Source: Endothia cerciana (Eukaryota > Ascomycota > Sordariomycetes > Diaporthales > Cryphonectriaceae). Taken from it: 64,000 nucleotides of DNA. Location: NCBI GenBank assembly GCA_026119935.1, contig JALRMH010000013.1, positions 496,001 through 560,000 on the forward strand, in the 5' to 3' direction. This document shows positions 44,057 to 54,689 of the stretch, piece after piece (the first letter of the stretch is position 1; each line of letters starts with the position of its first letter). Under the pieces are notes generated by a model that was not told where the DNA came from, did no database searches, and was given only the letters and a program-made list of their open reading frames with translations. Made by a program: the position numbers and the translations under genes.

Positions 44057-45137
44057 ATAGAGAGAGTGGAGGTACGCAGAGGGGGAGGAAGCAAAGATGC
44101 TCAAGCGGAAGGACAGAGGCGAGATATATCTCCATTGATGTAGATGAGCCAGCTTAAAGGCACTAATGATGACACCACCTCGTCCATTGGGAAGCGGCAC
44201 CGGCGCCGCGCATCTCTCTTCCAACATGCTACAGCGGACCCAATGGTGTTGGCCCCGTGTCGTCCCCGGGATCTTGCTGGACCGGAACATTCTCCTCGTA
44301 TCCAAATCTTGGACTGAGAGGTTCACCGAGGAGCCGCGGGTCGATACATAGCGAGAAAGCCTGCGTCCTTGAGGCGGAGGGCGCATGTGGTCGTCCTCCA
44401 GGTCGCCATGTCAAGGGTCGTAACAACGGGGGGGGGGTATTATTTTATTCTTACCTTTTATCGATGGAACGGGAACCTGCCCCAAGGAAGCCCCTGCGGC
44501 TCTCCCCAGGCGACACCGCCGTTCCCATAACCTAATCTCGTCGGAAGTATGTCCGCAGGGACGTCGGCCGCATCCTTACAGCGCTCCTTGATTCGAGAGC
44601 ACAGCGCCGGAGTCCTCCGTTTTGTGATATCTGCTTCTCAACCCTGTTGCCACGGGCGCACGATAGTGTTGATTTCTGCGACCTGTGGTCCTGGTTGGTT
44701 TCCTACGATCATGGGTCCGTTGAGTAGTAGATGCCATGGACACATTGCCAGTGGGTGTGGGTGTGGGGATATGTTTGCATAAACAGCAAGGCCTATGTAA
44801 GGTTTGTTGGGAGGACTGCACATTGTAGCTCATGGGCTACCCATTATGGGATGCTCAGATGCTGCCGCTCCAGTACGGCAAGTTGAGCTACCTTGCCTGC
44901 CGCTCAGAAAAGTTGCTGCCTAGTGCCTGCCTGCTACAAATATATAAGTAGGATTTCTATCTCGACGCGAACTGAAATCCACTTTTCTGTCCCTCCCACC
45001 AACTTACTTGAACAACGTCGAGTTGAAAAAGTGATTTGTCCTGTCCTCATCACGACGACAAGACAAAAAGCACTTTGACTCATCTCTCTTCCTTCTTCTT
45101 TTTCTTTCAAGGCACTCACAAGACGACACCTTTGAAG
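44057..45137. other. Intergenic upstream of the 45-kb gene
   Basis: No gene recognised; only short frames. TATATAAG at 44941-44948 is a TATA box for the downstream gene, about 190 bp before its ATG. Confidence 0.55.
44941..44948 (+). promoter_or_regulatory. TATA box of the 45-kb gene
   Basis: TATATAAG about 190 bp upstream of the ATG at 45138, followed by a pyrimidine-rich leader. Assigned by sequence and position only. Confidence 0.45.
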
Positions 45138-46560
45138 ATGGCGACCATGCCGCCTCCACCCTCTTCCACTCAGCCCAACGTCGTGGTCGAGCACGACCCT
45201 GATAAGGTCCAACGCACCTTGGAAGCTATGCTCTCCGACGGCCGCACTGGTACCTCCATGGAATACCACATCATCCCAGAGCGTTTCACTGCTTCTCGGG
45301 GCTTTCTTGATCGTAATCGCGACAAATGCCGGTACTTCCCCCCCCCCCCCACCACCTTTCTTCCCCCCGCCACCTTTCTTCCCCCCACCACCTTTACCCA
45401 GGAGCAATCGTCCAAACTCACATTCAACAGCTACAGCTACACCGCTGCTGAGAAGAAACTCACCATCAAGATGCACTCCTATGCTCACAACATGTCAATC
45501 AAGTGGTTGGTTGACCACTTCGAGCAATCCCGTGTCCACATCTCCGATACCTGGGCCCTCTTCACCCCCGACGCCAGAGACTTCCTTGCATCCCTCAAGG
45601 AAGCTGGCGATGCACCAATCATGCTTCTGCCCGGAGTTGTGACAAAGCCCGACGCCTCTTACTTCACCAAAGGCCGGCCTGACCTTCCTACTGCCGTCAT
45701 CCTAGGTGCATACTCACGAACTTGGGAGAGCATGGCCAATGAGGCACAGGAATACCTGACCGGTCCGTGGAATATCGGCAACATTGCCCAAGTCCGTATG
45801 GTCATCGTCATCAAGCTGCCCTCCTTTACAGATGAAACGGAAGGCCCTCCTGGCGAGATCCGTTTGGCGATCTGGCGAGCTTTGCACAACGACACCTCCG
45901 CGGAGCGAGGTTCCATTACCGTGGTCCAGGACTTCGATCAGGTCAGGTTTTGTATTGTTTTGTTGTAAGTATCTGGACGGCCGGCTAACTCTTCTGTCTT
46001 ATATACTATAGATCTTGCGCGACAGCCAAGGCAATTGCCTTGTCACTGACGCCGATGCTGCTCCAGTTACGTGGCGGGACTTTCATAGTCCTTGCCTCTA
46101 CAGCGCAGAGGCGCGGACTCTAGCCCCTGATCTGGACCGCTTCGCCGTCGACATCCCGCTCAAGGGACTCGTACTTAAGGTCCAGCATGCAGAGCGAGAG
46201 CATGCATACCAACGCGCACTCGAATACGCCAAAGTTACGGCGGTGGCGGCAAGGGCTGCGAGGAATGTGACAGTCGATGCGCAGAAGGCTGCAACTACGG
46301 CAACGTGGGAGCTAAAGGCAGCGGCAGAGGCAGCTCGGCTCCGCCCGGCGGCAGAGACAGCTCGGCTCCGCCCGGCGGCAGAGACAGCTCGGCCCCGCCC
46401 AGCGGCAGAGGCACCTCAGCCCCGCCCAGCGGCAGAGACAGCTCGGCCCCGCCCAGCGGCAGAGGCACCTCAGCCCCGCCCAGCGGCAGAGGCACCTCAG
46501 CCCCGCCCAGCTGCAGAGGCACCTCAGCCCCGCCGGGAGCCCCCCCAGGCGTCCGGATAA
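45138..46560 (+). CDS. Lineage-specific protein with C-terminal 9-residue repeats; paralogue of the 39-kb relic
   Basis: Exons 45138-45331, 45431-45941 and 46012-46560 give 417 residues. Intron 1 (GTACTT donor, CAACAG acceptor) sits at the same codon as in the 39-kb relic and contains a duplicated CCACCTTTCTTCCCCC tract; intron 2 is 70 bp. The folded part (about 65-280) includes YSYTAAEKKLTIKMHSYAHN, ARDFLASLKEAGDAPIMLLP and the motif VRMVIVIKLPS followed by EIRLAIWRAL. An alanine-rich helical stretch (about 325-350) leads to eight 9-residue repeats (AAEAPQPRP type, 27-bp units, about 46321-46536), then PPQASG. No named domain is recognised; the strand-rich VIVIK segment might belong to a nuclease-like fold, but no catalytic set can be pointed to. 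Confidence 0.68.
46321..46536 (+). repeat. 27-bp coding minisatellite, eight copies
   Basis: Units of GCGGCAGAGNCNNCTCNGCN type, each encoding nine residues (AAEAPQPRP/AAETARPRP variants). Copies are highly similar, suggesting recent expansion by slippage or unequal exchange. Confidence 0.9.
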
Positions 46561-47798
46561 AGCGCACCACCACACCCCCCATCAGAATGGCGGTAGAACG
46601 AACGCAGTTGACTGAGTGTAGGAATAGGGTTGGAGGGGGGGGGGGGGTTCGCAGGCAGGCAGGGGCATCGGTGTTCTGGTTCTGGCGTTATCGGTCACCA
46701 CAGGGCCTTCAAGGCAAACAGATAGCAACAAGCTTCTACGTGCCATGAAGGACAATACGGTGTAGCATAGGGAAAATCAACTCCACTCCATTGCATTATG
46801 AGACCTTGACAGAACTGAGAAGAGCTGATGGGCGGCGGGGTTACGTACGGCTCCGCCGCTCTGCCGCCCCCAGGAGCCCCCCTGGGTAGTGAGGGTGCAG
46901 ACTCTACTGTGGACATCGCGCGGACAGACAGGCCCTCAGTGAACACCACACAGCTATCACTTATGCGAAGAATTACGCAGACCTCATACTTCAGGGGGAA
47001 CAGGGCGTCTTCATCTTGTAGGGAAATTATCTAGGCTTCAGAAGGAGGGGTAAACGTGCTAGACCTCGAGGGCGAACCCGATAGCGACCTGGATGGCGGG
47101 ACTATTAGCAGCCCGTATCAGCAGCCCCAGCCTGGCTGCGCGAGGATCTCGCCCACCCCCGTGTGACCTGGCCAAGCACTTCTGACTTGGCGAGGAGGCT
47201 GGTCGGTTTCTGTCTGTCTCTCCGTTAGGTGGCGATGGCATCTCCATCCTCGAGCCTTCGCCCTTTTGTTCCTCCTGAGATGTGGGTTCTGACCCTTTGC
47301 TCATCCAAGCTGGTCACGCGGTGCCCAGACACATCTTTACCCTCCCTCCCTCATCCTGCCTCTGCCTCTGCCGCTTTCCGAGCACCGCCGTGCCGTCCTG
47401 TGATGGACTCCTTAGCATCGGTGTCGAGGTCCATGCTCTGGGCCTGGCCCTGGCCCTGGCTCTGACTCTGGCGTGTCGGATATCGCTCGGGCTCGCAGAC
47501 GCAAAAGACATCGGCAGGTCCGGGGGCGGGGAAGGGCAACACGGCCAGTTCTTTGGAGGCATCGTCCTCACGCTTACGCTTGACACCTGACCTGGTCGTC
47601 GTGTGCGTAACCAGTCATCATGTGTTTCCTGTGGGTTGGGTTGGGTCCAGTCAACGTACATATTGGGAACGATGTTCCGATGGGTCGGGAAACTGACTGT
47701 TCCAGGTCGCAACTCCTCGCTCTCGCTCCCGCTCTCTCTCTGGCCCCTCCGCTAGATGGACTCTGATAAACGGCGGCAGTCCTGATGTGGTCGCTGGC
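46561..47798. other. Intergenic with possible gene debris
   Basis: Poly-G run near 46635-46648. Minus-strand frames at 47059-47304 and 47314-47712 are low in complexity (GGCCCT/CTCTGC repeats near 47440-47475) and may be decayed parts of the hypothetical gene to the right. No domain recognised. Confidence 0.4.
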
Positions 47799-48347
47799 CT
47801 AGCGGCGACCATAGTATTCTGATCGCGGGCTTATGGAGGGTGTCGATGTCGAACAGAAGCAGTGCGTCCTGAGCCGAGGCGCGCGAGCTCCCCGCCGGCA
47901 TGGTCGAGACAATGCTTGTCTGCAGGGGAAGATGAAGGTGTGGTCGCTATCAGTCTTGTGCAGGATTGTGTCGGTGATAGCGTGCTCCTGGTCCTGGTCG
48001 GATTGCCGCCATGGTTCGATGGTCTTCGGGGCGCGACGACCCTCGGGGCTGGTGATCTCGCCCTTGGTGGCGGTGTCCTTGGCAACGCGTCTCGTCACGA
48101 CTGAAGCCGCATCTGCGATGGCCCCGTACCATGCAATATAGCTGCGCAAGGTCTGAGGCCTGAACTGCTCGGGGAGGCCGGGCTCCACCCTCAGCTGCTC
48201 TGGTGTCGCCGTGGTTGATGATCTGATGGGGACGGCTGGGTTGACGAGTTTCTTTTTCTGATGTATGCCTATCAATGCTTCTACCACCTCCTGTCCGAGC
48301 AATGAAGGCAGGACTGCTGGGATGCAACCGTGAATATTAGAGCGCAC
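47799..48347 (-). CDS. Hypothetical protein, doubtful
   Basis: An open frame of about 180 codons. The N-terminal two thirds look protein-like (LLGQEVVEALIGIHQKKKLV, TLRSYIAWYGAIADAASVVT, with charged helices). After TDSDHTFIFP the sequence could continue into a different frame through a TGCAG acceptor-like site, so the 3' end is uncertain and introns may exist. No family recognised. It may be a decayed or multi-exon gene. Confidence 0.3.
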   Translation of the reverse strand: MRSNIHGCIPAVLPSLLGQEVVEALIGIHQKKKLVNPAVPIRSSTTATPEQLRVEPGLPEQFRPQTLRSYIAWYGAIADAASVVTRRVAKDTATKGEITSPEGRRAPKTIEPWRQSDQDQEHAITDTILHKTDSDHTFIFPCRQALSRPCRRGARAPRLRTHCFCSTSTPSISPRSEYYGRR

Positions 48348-48836
48348 CAGCTGTAAGATACCCGCACCTCGTTCCCGACCAGACCAGACCAGCCCGTCCG
48401 CCCATCTTCATCAGATCAAAGCCTCTACAATAGCCAGGTGGCAGCGGCACCTGCTATCGCGTAGCCTGGAAGGATTGCACATACAAATAAGTGACTGAAG
48501 CTCTGGTGTCCTATATTCTGCAAGGCACTTTAGGGATGTGGTCTGATGTCTGCTGTGGTTGTGTAGAGCATGTCTTGGGAAGTAGCTTGGACTGTGACTT
48601 GACTACCGCCTTCCCCTGGCCTTTCACTTCCTAATGAATGAGCGTCAACAAATAAACAAATACAAGTGCCTTTCCAAGTCGACCTTTGAACCAATCCAAC
48701 AACCTGGATCTACTTAATTATCCTGCCGACATGTAGTACCATCGACCAACAAACAACCACCACAAGAGGCCGAGACGACGACGACAACAGCAACAACAAC
48801 AACAGCAACAACAACAACAACAACAACAACAACAAA

Positions 48837-48875
<39 letters not shown>

Positions 48876-48953
48876 AGACCGCCGACCTTGACATTACCAC
48901 CCCACCATCTTCGATCCCAGCTCGCCTCACCTCTACCCACCTTCCCTCCACCC
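48348..48953. other. Upstream region of the 49-kb membrane protein gene
   Basis: No gene. A CAA/CAG tract (about 48784-48835) runs directly into a GAC/CGA tract (about 48837-48876), about 80 bp before the ATG, probably within the 5' UTR. Confidence 0.6.
48784..48876. repeat. Compound trinucleotide microsatellite (CAA/CAG)n-(GAC)n
   Basis: About 17 CAA/CAG triplets followed by about 13 GAC triplets just upstream of the 49-kb gene. Confidence 0.95.
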
Positions 48954-49609
48954 ATGTCCCTCACGAAGTTCGGTGTCCATGCCAATTCAGGGAGGCCCAC
49001 GTCGAGCCACCCCCAGCCTACTGCTTGTGAGTAACCTACTGATCCTGCCCCCCTCACCCCCTCCCCTCTGCTTCTACCATCTGACCTTTGTCTCTTCTCC
49101 TCTGCGACACAGACCCCGGTGACGACAACACTGATACCGTGGGCGACAACCACATGGATCTGGAGGCCGGCCGCTCCAGAAACGGCACGCGCGTCCAGGC
49201 CACCACAACCAGCCTGTTTTTGGTGGGTGGCCCCATCCTCGCCACCCTACTCGCCTTTGGCACACACTACTCCGTCAAGCCCGTCAGCGCGGAGCACCTT
49301 TGGCTGGGGCGCGCCGCTGTGGTGCTCGCCGTGGCCCTTGTCGTGTTCACCATAGCCGAACGCGCTACCCGGGGGCGTTTCCAGGGCGTCGAAATCGGCC
49401 TTATCGACTGCTTTATGGTGGGTGTCTCTATCTACCTTACCCTGCTCACCTTTGGCCTACACTACTACGTCGGGCCTGTCAACGCGGCGCAGCTTTGGCT
49501 GGGGCGCGTCTCTGTGACGCTCGCCGTGGCCGTTGACGTGTCCGACATGGCCTTCCGCGCCATACGGAGGCCTTTGCTGGAGCGTGCCCGCCGTGCCCGC
49601 CGTGAGTAA
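48954..49609 (+). CDS. Four-helix membrane protein with internal duplication, function unknown
   Basis: Exons 48954-49026 and 49113-49609 (86-bp intron, GTGAGT donor, ACACAG acceptor, phase 1) give 189 residues. A 55-residue hydrophilic head is followed by four predicted membrane helices (about 57-77, 88-107, 121-142, 153-175) and a very basic tail rich in Arg. Residues about 60-115 and 124-180 are clear copies of each other: FGTHYSVKPVSAEHLWLGR versus FGLHYYVGPVNAAQLWLGR, each followed by a Val/Ala-rich helix and a basic loop. This gives a two-times-two-helix topology like small transporters or channels, but I recognise no family. The splice model and the conserved internal repeat both support a real gene. 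Confidence 0.62.
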
Positions 49610-50856
49610 CCCTGGCGCTGCTGGCACCGTAGCCAGGCCCTGATGCAGGCAGGCCCTGATGCTTAGGCCGGGGTGATGGGCTCATTCTGTTGCGGTGTGG
49701 TGCGTTGCGCTGCGTTGCGATATCTAGGCAGGTATGTATGTTCTCCTCTGCCCCCCTCCCTCGCATCCCCCCTCCCTCACCCTCTCCCATCTCGCCACCG
49801 CGCCGGGGCCGGCTCGCGGCATCTGAAGCTTCCAGCCAGCCGACCGCTGATCCAGATCTCCACCCTGTGCCTCGTGCCTCGCCCAAGTAGACATGGCTGA
49901 CATGCACTGGCAGGCTAGACCTTCTGAGACTCCGATTCACTTCTTATGCACAGCCTTCAGCATGCCTGGCCAACCCTTGCGGCAGCCTGTGCAGAGACAA
50001 AAAAAAAAAAAAAAAAAGAAAGACCAAAAAAAAGGAAAATCGTCTCTCTTCCCTCCTTTTCTTACGGGTTTTCAAACATGGTCTGAGATCTGGGGCTGGG
50101 AGGTCTCGGCCGGCACCGGCGTGGCGCACATGGCGGGGCGGCGGCTGTCATCTTTTTATTTTTTTTATTTTTTATTTTATTTCTTGTTCTCTCAGATGGT
50201 CTTTGGAACGGAACACTTGGGCCTTAATATGTGGATGGACAAGCAAGGCCTCTCTCCTCTAATTACCCCGTCGCTGTCCGTCACGTGGCCATCTGAAGAG
50301 GGGCTATTCATGCCTCCTAAGAATGTAAGGAGAGAGTGAGAGAAGAGGTAATTAATTACGGTCACCTGGTGAACTGGGAATGCAGTAATTAAAGATGAGG
50401 GGAATCGGTGACCTCGGCCAGCCGGGTCCCCTCGTTCGGATTGAGGATCTGTTTTCCTGGCCCTTTCAGATCAGCCATGCCTCAGCTGGATGGGAACAGA
50501 TGCTGGGGAGGCAGAAAAGATACTTCTGTAAACAGATGCATCTGGACGGCATCTAATTATCTATCTATCGGGACGGACGGGGACCTCGCTTAACCAAAAG
50601 TGCGTACGTACGTACAGGGGCTTGGCACAGCACGGATTCAGGCCAGATGATTACTGTACCTGCTAAAAGGAAACCAACAATACATACATACAGAGTGTAC
50701 CGATAGATTATTCTTAAAATAAAAAGATTCCTTTTAAATAAATAAAAATGAGGAGAGAGGGTGACCAACAGCAGCAACATGCCCACGGCACGCGTAGAAT
50801 TCTCTGGTATGTCACCACTACCATCGTACCATTTTGTCCCTGGGGAGATGGTATCC

Positions 50857-50901
<45 letters not shown>

Positions 50902-51449
50902 GGTGTTTAGGGGGGTGGTTTTTTTTTTTTTTTTTATGGGGGGGGGGGGGGTGGCGGGGAGGTGGGGGGGAAAGNNNNNNNNNNTCCTCTTCTCCCACAC
51001 TCCATTCCACACCACCCCCCCCCCCCCCCCCCCCTCTTCTTTCCTCCACCCTGGGGGGGGGGGGGGTTGGCGCTCTCTTGGTTCCGCAGAGGGACGCGAA
51101 AGTGGGGCTCGTGCACCCAGGTTCACCAACCCTCAAGTCGTCGTCTTCACACTACTGGCTCTGGTGGGAAGTATTCTGACGGTCGAGATCGGGCTTCTGT
51201 TCAGGTCAGGCAGCCCAGCGTGCTGGGCTGCCGGGCAGGTCCCTCGTCGTCCAGCCTGGGGGGCCCCTCTGCGCGTGAGGTCCCTTTGACTAACAAGGCT
51301 CACATGGCCCAAGCGTGACACGTCGCCGTCCCAACTAGACGTCGCATCTGGCTCTTCCTTTCTTCCCATCCATCGAACACAGCCACCAGGCCATCCCCTC
51401 AGGGCGGTAGATCATCCTCATCCACACAGGCAGAGAGCCCCCACCCATC
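49610..51449. other. Low-complexity intergenic region containing an assembly gap
   Basis: It holds an A-rich tract (about 49999-50017), a T/A tract (50155-50185), long poly-T, poly-G and poly-C runs (about 50859-51067) and the N gap. No gene is recognised; repetitive translations come from these runs. Confidence 0.6.
50975..50984. other. Assembly gap (10 N)
   Basis: Ten N bases between a G-rich run and a C-rich run, typical of a homopolymer that could not be assembled. The true length is unknown. Confidence 0.98.
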
Positions 51450-52876
51450 ATGACGACCAGGTATAGAGTGGAATGTGAGTTGTCTCCCTCTGGCCCGCCT
51501 GTGCGTGCGTGCATCCATTCGAGATGATCCAGCTCAAGGCTGACTCGTAGCCTGTAGATGCGCTCAAGACGCACAGGAGGGACCAGTTCATAGGTACGTA
51601 CGGGTGGCCGTCCGGCCTCTCTGGGCAGCATTCTTCAAGAGAGAAACTACTCCTAAGTGGACGATCCCCCCGCACCGGCTATACCGGATAGGCCCGTAAG
51701 GCATGGTGAGGTCCAGGGAGGGGGGGAGGCCAGCTCATGCCCCCCCCCCTCCCCCCCTCTGTATAAGCCTTACGTGATGGATACGCAGCACAACAACGGG
51801 CACCACAGCATGTATGTATGTATGAAATGTCACTGACGCTACTACCCCTACAGAATGGATCAAGGGCCTCCTCGCCGTCCCCTTTGTCCTCCACTCCCAG
51901 CCGCAGGGCATCTTCCAGCCCAACGGCCGCGCCCTCTCCCTGGAACACATGGCCGAGGAGGCGGCGAGGCGCTACGCCGAGATCATGCGCGACGTCGAGG
52001 TCATGATAGACGACCACATCGCCCTGCAGGCGCCCCCCGGCTCCATGGACCCCTCCTCCTCCCCGGCCTTCGCCGCCGCCAGGCCGCCGCCCTCGAAGCT
52101 GAAGCTGCTGGTCCCGTCCGTCGGGCCCTTCTTCACGCGCCTGCCGCTGGAGGCCGCCTTCAAGTACCAGGACCGCAAGCGGTACATCAGCAGCAGGCGG
52201 TTCGTGAGCCCGAGCTTCAACGACGTCCGGCTGATCCTGAACTCGGCGCAGATCATGGCCGTCACGACGTACAGCAGCCTGCAGCTCGCCACCTTCGACG
52301 GGGACGTCACGCTCTACGACGACGGGCAGAGCCTGGAGGCCGACAGCCCCCTCGTGCCGCGCCTGCTCGACCTGCTGCGCAAGGGCGTCCGCGTCGGCAT
52401 CGTGACCGCCGCGGGCTACACCACCGCGGACCGCTACCACGCCCGCCTGCACGGGCTCCTCGACGCGCTCGCCGCCGCCGCGGACGTGGCCCCGGCCCAC
52501 AAGGCCAACCTGGTCGTCATGGGCGGCGAGGCCAACTACCTCTTCGCCTTCGACGCCGCCGCCCCGCCGCACTACCTCCGCCCCGTCCCGCGGCGCGAGT
52601 GGCTGACGCCCGAGATGGCCGCGTGGGGCGAGGGGGACATCGCCGCCCTGCTCGACGGCGCCGAGGCCGCGCTGCGGGACTGCGTCAAGGGCCTGAACCT
52701 GCCGGCCGCCCTGATGCGCAAGGACCGCGCCGTCGGCATCATCCCGGAGCCCCCCGGGGCGAGGATCCCGCGCGAGAGCCTGGAGGAGACGGTGCTCGTC
52801 GTGCAGAGGCTGCTGGAGAACAGCCTTGCGGGGAGGAGGAAGGCCGTGCCGTTCTGTGCCTTGTATGTGTGAAACA

Positions 52877-52960
<84 letters not shown>

Positions 52961-53424
52961 GTCTCTTCTTCTTGGCTCTAGCCTTTTTTACTGTCTGCTT
53001 CCCTTATTGTCTCAGGAGCCCGGGGTCCTTAGGTGAGATGTTGCTGCTTGCAGTTGTGGAGATGGACGGGTGGTGGCTGACCTCGACGTGCGCCCGGCGC
53101 GCTTGTGTGTAAAAAAACAGCAACGGCGGCCGCGACGTCTTCGTCGACATCGGCGACAAGTCCTGGGGCGTGACGGTGTGCCAGAGGTACTTCGAGAAGC
53201 AGTCCGCCGGCGCCGGCCAGAAGGGCCACGGGAGGGGTGGAGCGGCCGGGCCCGTCGAGATCGGGCCCGAGAGCACGCTCCACGTCGGCGACCAGTTCCT
53301 CAGCGCCGGCGCCAACGACTTCCGCGCCCGCAGCGTCGGCACCACCGCGTGGATCGCGAGCCCCGGCGAGACGGTCGAGCTTCTGGACGAGCTGGCGGAC
53401 CTGATGGGGAAGAAGCTGTCCTGA
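51450..53424 (+). CDS. isn1: IMP-specific 5'-nucleotidase ISN1
   Basis: Exons 51450-51474, 51558-51593, 51854-52862 and 53121-53424 give 457 residues, as expected for ISN1. The enzyme hydrolyses IMP to inosine in purine metabolism. The spliced N-terminus reads MTTRYRVEYALKTHRRDQFI then EWIKGLLAVPFVLHSQP. The HAD-type nucleophile motif is FDGDVTLYDDG (D169, D171), with GVRVGIVTAAGYTTADRYHA after it, and the late motif is LHVGDQF. The C-terminus has NGGRDVFVDIGDKSWGV and ends LMGKKLS. Two tiny 5' exons and a 258-bp third intron stuffed with a CT microsatellite are notable. All introns have canonical ends and restore a conserved-looking protein. Confidence 0.94.
52876..52956. repeat. CT microsatellite inside ISN1 intron 3
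   Basis: About 40 CT units beginning about 13 bp after the GTATGT donor, on the transcribed pyrimidine strand. Confidence 0.95.
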
Positions 53425-54689
53425 CTGGGACCGCCCGGTGGGGGGGGGGGGGAGGGGGATCTGGTGGACGAAGGGGCGAGAAAGGGAAGAAAAAGACCCT
53501 GAGGGGGAAAAAGGAAGAAGAAAACCACTACTTCCACGTGGGACCCGAGAGCAGCGAGCTCCGTCTCCCAGCCTCCCGAGACCCAGGCAACGGTGCAAAA
53601 CGGCAAGGGGAAAGTGCCCGATTCCCAACAGTTGCTCAGCCAGCACCTGTCTCGCTTCGCTCCGGGGCTGCCAGAATCCTCAAAAACATCCTGGATAATT
53701 ACAAGCGGAGTGCTAATCCTTCTGCACCGGCCCCTGCTTGATTGACCTACATAATCAGGGCGGCCAGGCGTACCTCCGGGCCGTGATGTTATCTTGCCTG
53801 CCACCCCGTCCTCCTGCTCAGGACCCCTCCGTCTCCTCTCCGTGGTCATCATCATCATCCACACCGGCCGCTGGCCTTGGCCTCTCCATCTTTCATCGGA
53901 GCATACCGTGTCACGATACAGGGAGGGTATTTGCGAGATTCTTCCCTACGAGAAAAAGGTAACAGATTAGCAGGGCGCACCCTTCTAGGCGCGCAAAAGT
54001 AGGTACCGGTAACGGCAGGCCAGCCAGAGCCTTAAACCCAACCAGGGTGGTTCTCTGTGCCTCCACGGTTTTCCCGGCCCGGCGGCCATATATACATACC
54101 CCTTTTCCCAGCAGTAGCATTCATCAGGGGATAAAACGTTTCTCGGCGGCGGCCCGGCCCTGCTACCTACATAACAAGACACCCACAGCCTTAAAGTCGA
54201 GCCCTGATCCTTGATCAAGGCCTACTTATCGTTCCTAAGTAGCTATCTTGGCTTCTTATACTTCATTCTCAATATACCGCTTATTCGTCTATTACCATCT
54301 ACTACATCTCTTGCTGCGGCATATTGTTTGCGGTCGGGACTTTGGCCCTTTTTTTTTTCTTTCTTTCTTTTTTTCTTTCTTTCTTCCTTCTTAATGTTTA
54401 TACTGCTGTACTGGCCCTTTCTTGCTCAATATTGGAATCACACATGCAGCAACACCCTATGCCTATCTGGATGCTTATTTGCGGGGCTGCTGAAATGCAC
54501 GCCACTGCGCTTAGGATATTTTTATGTTTAATTACCCGGCCCAGCCTTACGGTCACATAACCTGGCCACTCCTTAAAACTCGTGGGCCGATATTCTTCAG
54601 GATTATGTACGCCAGTGGTCTTGTTATAGTAGTGAGGACATCGGAAGCTATCATCTCTCTCTCTTGATTCTCTCATCCTCCTTCCGCCT
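53425..54689. other. Intergenic, no gene recognised
   Basis: ISN1 3' region with poly-G (53440-53455), then A/T-richer DNA with a T/C tract (54350-54390). Short hydrophobic frames there are artefacts of the tract. Confidence 0.5.

Noticed and set aside
51855..53036. Alternative 393-codon frame through ISN1 ending in a Ser/Leu repeat
   Set aside because: Out of frame with the conserved ISN1 motifs and runs into the CT microsatellite.
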